Translations under genes and position numbers: made by a program
Shown here: in pieces, positions 58,312 through 64,000 of the stretch
Layout: the number at the start of each line of letters is the position of its first letter
How positions within the stretch are numbered: the first letter of the stretch is position 1
Source: Gnetum montanum
Taxonomy: Eukaryota > Streptophyta > Gnetopsida > Gnetales > Gnetaceae
DNA: 64,000 nucleotides
Assembly: GCA_015680685.1 (NCBI GenBank)
Contig: MNCI01001825.1
Location: forward strand, 1,291,273 to 1,355,272
Direction: 5' to 3'
Notes under the pieces: generated by a model
Seen by the model: the letters and a program-made list of their open reading frames with translations, nothing else
What the model was told of the DNA's origin: nothing
Databases searched by the model: none

Positions 58312-58720
58312 CTAGGGGCTAGCGCCCTCATCCTTTTCCATCTGTGCTCCATGAGTTTGAATGAAGCATGGGGAGCTTTCATGTGAAATAAAAATCAGGT
58401 CCAAATGTGGAGCTATGAAAACTTTGGCCTTGCATAAAAATTCTTGCCCCAAAATGACCTGAAAGGAGTCCATATCTAGAATTGAAAAATCTAGAACTCC
58501 TTGCCATGAGCCCACTTGAATGGGGACACTATGACATACCTCGATGCACTGAAGGATCCTAAACTTGACCAACTTGTAGGAAGCTTGGATAGGTTCCATC
58601 TTTAGCTACAAGTCTTTCACCATGGCTGGAACCATGTAATTGTGACTAGCCCCATTATCAATGAAGGCACCTAGCTGACTTGAGTTCACAGTGATTAGGG
58701 CAAATTGAACCTGATGTAGA
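58312..58720 (-). pseudogene. Element A aspartic protease region
   Basis: LGAFIDNGASHNYMVP (about 58680-58630) is the protease active-site strand. The second residue of the usual D-S/T-G triplet is Asn. LDMDSFQVILGQEFL further down is the conserved second block. A stop lies between the two parts (just before MEPIQASYKL at 58599). Confidence 0.8.
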
Positions 58721-58889
58721 GTATCAGGATTAGGGTTCTGGGAGTTTCCAGCTCCTGACCTCTATGTAACCATGTCTGATAACTCCATCATCACTACTAG
58801 CCTTTGTTGTTCCCCTGATGTGCTTCCATCAGTAATATGAAGGCATGGGTCAGGGTGATAATCAAGTGCCATCAATTGTTTCCCAGAAG

Positions 58890-60186
58890 TTGACCCTTAC
58901 CTATTCTCAGTCGTTCCTAAACTCAAGGGACAAATTCTTACCAAATGATTTTCATGACACAAGAAGCACTGAATTGGCCCCTTAAAGGTGCCTCCCATAA
59001 ACTACTTCTTCTTGGCCCCAGGTTGCCACTTGCTTCCTGTATCCTTGCATTTTTGTTTAGAGCCTTGGTTCCCTAGAGGACCATCCATTGGGCAACTACC
59101 TTGCTGAACTAATCTAAAGGTATTTCCAACTTTGATGGATCATGTATCTGTTCTCTAAGAGTGGGAGGACATGACATGCTTACCCTTCCCAAGCTTGCCC
59201 TTATTTGGCTTCATTGCCTTGAAGTCCAGAAAAGTGCTAGCAGCCACAATAGCCTCTGTGAGGGAGTCAATGCCTCTTTGACGCAACTCCATCTCGAAAC
59301 GATCCTGATCTCCCATATCGAGAATCAACAACAGGAGTTCTTGGAAGCTATTAATATAATCTTCAAGCTTCCCTAAATGTTTTAAGGTCTCTAGCTTGGT
59401 TCTAGCGACCCATTCAGAGTTCCCAGGATGGAACTATTTGATCAATGCAGCCTTAAAGTTGTCCCATGTCTCAATCTTTTCTATTGTGGTGCCCTTTTCT
59501 TGGGCACGAAGGAGACTAAGCCATCATAGCTTAGCACTTCCTATGAGAAATTGTGATGCTATGAAGACCTTTTGGGTTGCAGGAACACCCCTGGTATTTA
59601 GGTACATCTCTACATCATGGAGGAAGGCATCAATTTTAGCATCATTTCTCTCACCATCATAAGAACTCGATTCTCTAGCTTTGATACGGGTTGTCGCTAC
59701 TAGCTCATCTACCAAGAGTCCTGCTAAGGAGGATTTCAGGATGGCATTTTCAATTTTCAAATCAGATAGTTCCTGATTTACCCCCACTAGGGCATCCTCC
59801 AGAACTTTCACCCAACCAACTAGGTCCTCAACCAAGGATGCTTTTGTTTGTGCCTCTTCCAAGGATCCAAATAGATCCTTGTAGAGGTTGATCATGTGAT
59901 CCAAAAGACCTTTCAAGATCGAAACCTTAGCCTCTACCAATTTCACCCTATCCTTGGAGTGAAGGTTCATCTTTTCTTGTGGCAAGTCAACATCTTTAAG
60001 AATGTGATGGATCGCATCCACGTTTTCTGGACCAAGATAGGCTAAGGCCTCATCAATTGCCTTGACATGATCCCATAATGTTTGAAACCTAGTCTCATCT
60101 TGACCATGTTCTATCTCGGCCTTAATTTTTGGATTTTCTTGAACATCAGCCATGTTACTCAGTCCACCAAGCTCCATGTTTGCCAA
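58890..60186 (-). pseudogene. gag: Element A gag region
   Basis: ATG at 60186 (MANMELGGL), 131 bp inside the primer-binding site. The first 140 residues are charged and leucine-rich, likely coiled coil. The gag core follows (FLHDVEMYLNTRGVP, FIASQFLIGSAKL, then a stop, WNNFKAAL-like and HPG motifs). The zinc knuckle is CFLCHENHLVRIC at about 58960 (C-x2-C-x3-H-x4-C, one residue shorter than the common CCHC). It is in the same frame as pol through to 55333: 1,617 codons without net frameshift. Confidence 0.82.
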
Positions 60187-60317
60187 AGAGAGAGCTTTAG
60201 CACAAGGCCACCCTCAAAGGGAGATTGGTTAGCAGAAGTTGAAAATGGAAACCTCAAAAACCACAAACCCTCACACCCACTTAGTGAGAAAGTTTTACCA
60301 ATAACTAAAACTATGAG

Positions 60318-60329
60318 GCACTGATACCA
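60318..60329 (-). other. Element A primer-binding site (initiator tRNA-Met type)
   Basis: Two bases inside the 5' LTR the minus strand reads TGGTATCAGTGC. This matches the complement of the 3' end of plant initiator tRNA-Met (TGGTATCAGAGC) with one mismatch. Confidence 0.85.
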
Positions 60330-60331
60330 TC

Positions 60332-60895
60332 TGTAACAACGTTTTCCCTGAGCACGTTGGTTGGCACCCTAAGAGTTTTCCTAGGAAATTTTGAATCGAG
60401 ACAAAACTCAACATGAATACACCTCAGCAATCAACAATCCTGAAACACATGCCAACAAACAATGTGTTAGTGTTAGCATATCTCCTGAGTGGTGTTTCAT
60501 AAACAATATTCGTGATATGCTAACAAGGTAGATAGCACTCCCTTACTTCACTCACATGGACACCATGGGGACTACAAGTTGAATCCTCAAGATTCATCAC
60601 TGTGTGCTAGTAGTTGGTGTCATGCTCCAAGTAGCGCATGCAACATCCCATTGCATGTCCCATGACACACCTGGTAAAAACACCCCAACGTAGAGTTGAA
60701 CTATGTAACCCTCCCAGGCAAGGTCCTACCGAGTGGGGTAATGAGGTAGGTCATAGCCTCCTCTTACTAATGCATGGAACTGCCATGGCAGTATGGTTCC
60801 AAAGACATAAGAAGCGGAGGACCCCTTATGCCCCCATGGCCCTTGAACCGTGGGGGAGGTAGCAAGCCACCACCAACCCTGCTACCTTTCTCACA
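60332..60895 (-). repeat. Element A 5' LTR
   Basis: 564 bp, opening TGTAACAAC and ending TTCTCACA on the plus strand, paired with 117-680. It lies next to the primer-binding site and is therefore the 5' LTR of the minus-strand element. Confidence 0.92.
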
Positions 60896-60900
60896 GTTTA
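60896..60900. repeat. Target-site duplication of element A, right copy (GTTTA)
   Basis: Matches 112-116. Confidence 0.9.
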
Positions 60901-61870
60901 TGACTTCAAAAGCTACTTGAAAGATTATATATCAAATCTAATTAAACACTTGGTTGGGACATAGAATATCCATTACATTAGATTTTATGTCATTGATGAA
61001 GTGCTATTAATGTCATAAAAAAGAAATGTAAGGGGAAAATTCTATTCTAATCCAATTAATTTATGGACAAGGAAGGATAATCAACCATATCTTCTTGTCA
61101 ATGCTATCCCATTTAAGTATAGATGAAAGAGAAATAGAAAATATTATAGAGAGCATTTAGAGCTATATTACATTCTAGGATGATGAGATTAGAAGAAATC
61201 TCCAAAAAGGGGATAGAATAATATGGGAAAAAGGAATTGGACATTGGCAAAGGATTACCCAATAACTTGGTGATTTAAAAAATAAACAAGAGTTTTCTTT
61301 AAATTTCAATTTGAGATTCTAGTTGAGAACAAAGAAAGATGTCTGTGAAACATGCATAGTGGATAAAAATACATAATATCATTGAAGATAAATTAGGGTA
61401 TGTTGGACACTAGAAAAATAAGCTAAAGGCATCTTTAAATCCATTTACAAATATTCATGTAGGGATGATGCTTCTTGTACATCCTAGAAATGATGAAGAT
61501 ATTATATGGGTTGGAAAATATATGAACTTAGAAGTTAGAAAAGATGGTAGAAAGATAAAAAAAATGTGCATGTTGAATGGTATAAGTAATAGGAAATTTC
61601 AAAAAAATAATTTCTTAAAATAACTTGGCATGTAAATCCTATAGATCTAGGATAGAAATCTCTAAATCCAAATAACATTGTATATGATTGGATATCAATG
61701 TTAAAAGGCACAAACAACATTAAGATAAATAAAAAGACTAGAGATGCAATAGGCTATATACTCAAGAAAATTTTAGATGGTAGAAATCATTAAAGTAAGC
61801 AAAATGGAACATTACATTCTATTTGAGAGTTTGCTATATTATTGGAAAGATTATACAAATGAATGTTAGT
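60901..61870 (+). pseudogene. Possible decayed coding sequence of unknown function
   Basis: AT-rich DNA in which several plus-strand segments read coherently across frameshifts: LSIDEREIENIIESI and RIIWEKGIGHWQRIT near 61110-61260, LLVHPRNDEDIIWVGKYMNL near 61470-61530, VHVEWYK near 61570, and ITWHVNPIDLG and NPNNIVYDWISMLKG near 61620-61710. These do not match the retrotransposon domains here and I do not recognise the family. It could be an old transposon protein or a host pseudogene. Confidence 0.3.
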
Positions 61871-62570
61871 CATAGAAATTGCTACCATATCTCCATATAA
61901 TTGTAAATTTTTATGAAGAATTTATATTTCATCAATGTCCATAATCAAATTCTAAATGAGATTTATTAGAATATGGAATCCATTATATTTCTAGCAGGAG
62001 TCATAAACATGCTATTTTTATTCCTATAGATTAAAATTTTATAATAAATTAATGAAAGAAATAAATTTTCATTAAAAAAATATTATTTTAATTGATTAAA
62101 TATAAATTTTTATAATGCAATTTAATAAAAGTACAAATTTTTGAGGATACACATCTTAAATTTTCCAAAATTAATAGCAAGTTCTAGATTTAATGAAAAA
62201 TATGCTAAAAGATAAAATTGGAGATAAGGAAAATCATTAGAGTAAATGAAAGCTATTGCAAGAATGCATACTTAAGGAAATATTTTGTTATGATTTAAAA
62301 CATAAATTCTTACTTTCAAATACTCTTGAAGGTTAAATTAGCCATGAATACCATGAATCACATGCACACATATAAAATTTTAATATTATCTTCTCTAATA
62401 GAAAATTGTTGGCCTTTGGTATGTCAAAACCTTAAGGAAAAAGGAGAATATAGAATGTTTGTTGTGAATGATAATTTTGTAGGACACAAACAAGAACTCC
62501 ACATGAGAACTCAAGAAGATAAGGTCTACAATGAGATGAAAAAAGTGAATAATACATGAACAATATGAGA
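61871..62570. other. AT-rich region without recognisable features
   Basis: Very AT-rich, with runs of A/T and short ORFs only. I see no repeat or domain that I can support. Confidence 0.4.
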
Positions 62571-62573
62571 GCA

Positions 62574-63330
62574 TTAATGAGAGAGGATAGTGTGACCAAG
62601 AAATGATTGGACACCTTTAGCTATTTCTAGTTGATGGGTTATTCCTGGCATAACCCTTATCTTTTTAGGGTCTACCTTGATCCCTTCTTGTGAGATTTTG
62701 TGCCCGAAGAGTATGCCCTCTTGGATTATTAGATGGCTCTTTTGCCAATTAAGCCATAGGTGTGTCTCCACACATATTTATAATACTTGTTCAAGGCAGT
62801 CCAAGGCTTGCTCGAGTGTAACATCATAAGTAGAAAAGTAATCCATGAAAACTTCCATCCCACTATCAATTTGCTAATGAAAGATGCTCAAGACAAAATG
62901 TTATGTGGTAGGAGCATCGCATAGACCAAAAGGCATCTTTCAATATGCAAAAGTTTCCCAGGGACTTGTGAATGTAGTTTTGGCTTGATCCATTGATGCA
63001 ATTTGAATTTGATTGTAAACACTATAATCATCCAGAAAGCTATTATAGCAATGTCTAGAAATGGTGTCCAACACTTGATTAAAAAATGGCAATGCAAAAT
63101 GATCTTTGAATGCTACCATGTTCAATAGCCTAGAATCAATACAAACTTACCACTTGCCATATTTCTTTAGCACAATCATGAGTGGGCTGAACCACTCACT
63201 ATCTACAATAGGATGGATGAACCTTGCCTTGAGGAGTTGTTCTATCACCTCCTTGATGATTTTCTTTAATTTGGGGTTCAATTTCCATTGTGGCTACTTC
63301 CATGGCTTCATGGCCAGATCAGTATAGATA
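62574..63330 (-). pseudogene. Athila-like RT fragment
   Basis: Minus-strand reading with shifts: KEVIEQLLKARFIHPIVDSE, WFSPLMIVLKKYGKW, FKDHFALPFFNQVLDTISRH, FLDDYSVYNQIQIA, QAKTTFTSPWETFAY, then NWQKSHLIIQEGILFGHKIS, GIKVDPKKI and GVQSFLGH. These blocks belong to the Athila side of the Athila/Tat group. The expected FMDDF box region is damaged. No LTRs of this element are in the window, so it extends beyond or is truncated. Confidence 0.75.
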
Positions 63331-63820
63331 CAGTGCTAGCATATTTTTGGATCAATCCTAGAGAGTTTAGGATATGACCAAGCAAAGGCTATTGGCCATC
63401 TATTAACCACTTTAAATAGTTTCTATTTTTGTTTAGGTGCAAGTTTAGCATTAATTATAGTCAATTTCCATTTTTCAGAAATGCATATTCCAAGTCGGTA
63501 GTTGGAGTTTTTAACTCTATGGGATCTTTTTAAAATTTTTAGGGATTTCCAACTCTCCCTAATAGGTATAATCATTTTCATTATTAGAGATTTGGTGATG
63601 AACTTGCTCTAGTTTATCCATGACTATGACATAGATATATGTTAAGCTCTTAGTTGATTTCATGCAAATTTGTGATGCTCTCAAAATTAGCTATCAACCA
63701 CTGGGTGCCCTCATGTTTTGTGGTTGCTACGTACAGGCACCTTTTAGTATTTTTGTCATTTTCATACTACCTGCATGTAGAAATGAATGCTCTTTTAATA
63801 GACCAAAATTTTTGTACATA
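63331..63820 (-). other. Linker of the Athila-like element
   Basis: Lies between the protease and RT pieces of the Athila-like fragment on the minus strand. It is AT-rich, and I can support no domain in it. Confidence 0.4.
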
Positions 63821-64000
63821 GTTTCACCTTGTATCATTGTATGCAATGCATGAAACTCGTTTCTTCTCGATCTTTTTGAATTCATTTTCCTTAGAAATTT
63901 CTAGGGAAAGATCTCTGATGTCAATTCTCTCATCAATAATACTTAGCCATGCCCTTCCCATAATGATTGGAAAATCCCCCTTACAGTTCTTAACTTTGAT
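63821..64000 (-). pseudogene. Athila-like protease end
   Basis: The minus strand reads CKGDFPIIMGRAWLSIIDE followed by DIRDLSLEISKENEF, resembling the end of the Athila aspartic protease (the P-L-I-L-G-R-P-F-L block). It is in the expected order upstream of the RT fragment and is cut by the window edge. Confidence 0.6.

Larger units (their letters stand above)
117..60895 (-). mobile_element. Element A: Ty3/gypsy chromovirus, minus strand, interrupted by element B
   Basis: The outermost complete LTR retrotransposon of the window. It has two 564-bp LTRs (117-680 and 60332-60895), GTTTA target duplications on both sides, a primer-binding site matching initiator tRNA-Met, a purine tract, and one gag-pol frame on the minus strand ending in a chromodomain. 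Removing B and one copy of B's TSD leaves about 6.76 kb. The LTRs differ at many sites (roughly 85-90% identical by eye), so the insertion is old, and it must predate B, which lies inside it. Domain order PR-RT-RH-IN-CHD places it among chromoviruses. The exact clade was not determined. Confidence 0.93.

Noticed and set aside
62326-62559. 77-codon ORF in the AT-rich right flank
   Set aside because: No similarity that I recognise. Chance ORFs of this size are expected, and the adjoining sequence shows no coding pattern.

Overview
The window reads as nuclear DNA of a land plant with a large, repeat-rich genome. Every recognisable coding region belongs to a plant Ty3/gypsy LTR retrotransposon: one chromovirus, three Tat-lineage elements and one Athila-like fragment. 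No functional host gene, rRNA, tRNA or CRISPR array is visible. A gymnosperm or another large-genome plant is plausible, but the sequence alone does not fix the species.

The layout is a three-level nest, and every level has TG..CA-type LTRs and 5-bp target-site duplications. Element A (117-60895, minus strand, TSD GTTTA) is a chromovirus of about 6.8 kb once inserts are removed. Element B (800-54809, minus strand, TSD CTATT) sits in the 3' untranslated part of A and is about 18.0 kb without its inserts. Two further Tat elements sit inside B: C (8187-26594, plus strand, TSD GCTAC, 18.4 kb) and D (27706-45330, plus strand, TSD CATTT, 17.6 kb). B and C share LTR sequence and are one family. D is a related second family with different LTRs but the same primer-binding site. 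The right flank (60901-64000) holds AT-rich DNA, a possible coding fossil and a decayed Athila-like protease/RT fragment.

Each Tat element has the same order in its own sense direction: LTR, primer-binding site matching tRNA-Asn, tandem-repeat leader, gag-protease ORF, a TTAAACTAG-type repeat spacer, a gap of 4-6 kb, then RT - RNase H - second (archaeal-type) RNase H - integrase, a second repeat array, polypurine tract, LTR. All three have been silenced by nonsense changes, mostly CpG/CHG C-to-T or G-to-A type. The reading frames of A gag-pol, C gag-pro, C pol and D pol are nevertheless free of net frameshifts.

The most unusual part is the gap between protease and RT. In all three Tat elements it contains a multi-exon gene on the strand opposite to gag-pol. 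Shared features are a TATA box about 150-157 bp before the start codon, a short first exon (110, 110 and 119 nt), a second exon of 450-451 nt carrying an FCP1/NIF-like HAD domain, a conserved leucine-rich region, an acidic linker, a coiled-coil-like part and a polar tail. It looks like a captured host gene kept by two retrotransposon families. In B this antisense gene has been hit twice: C landed in its intron 1 and D in its exon 3.
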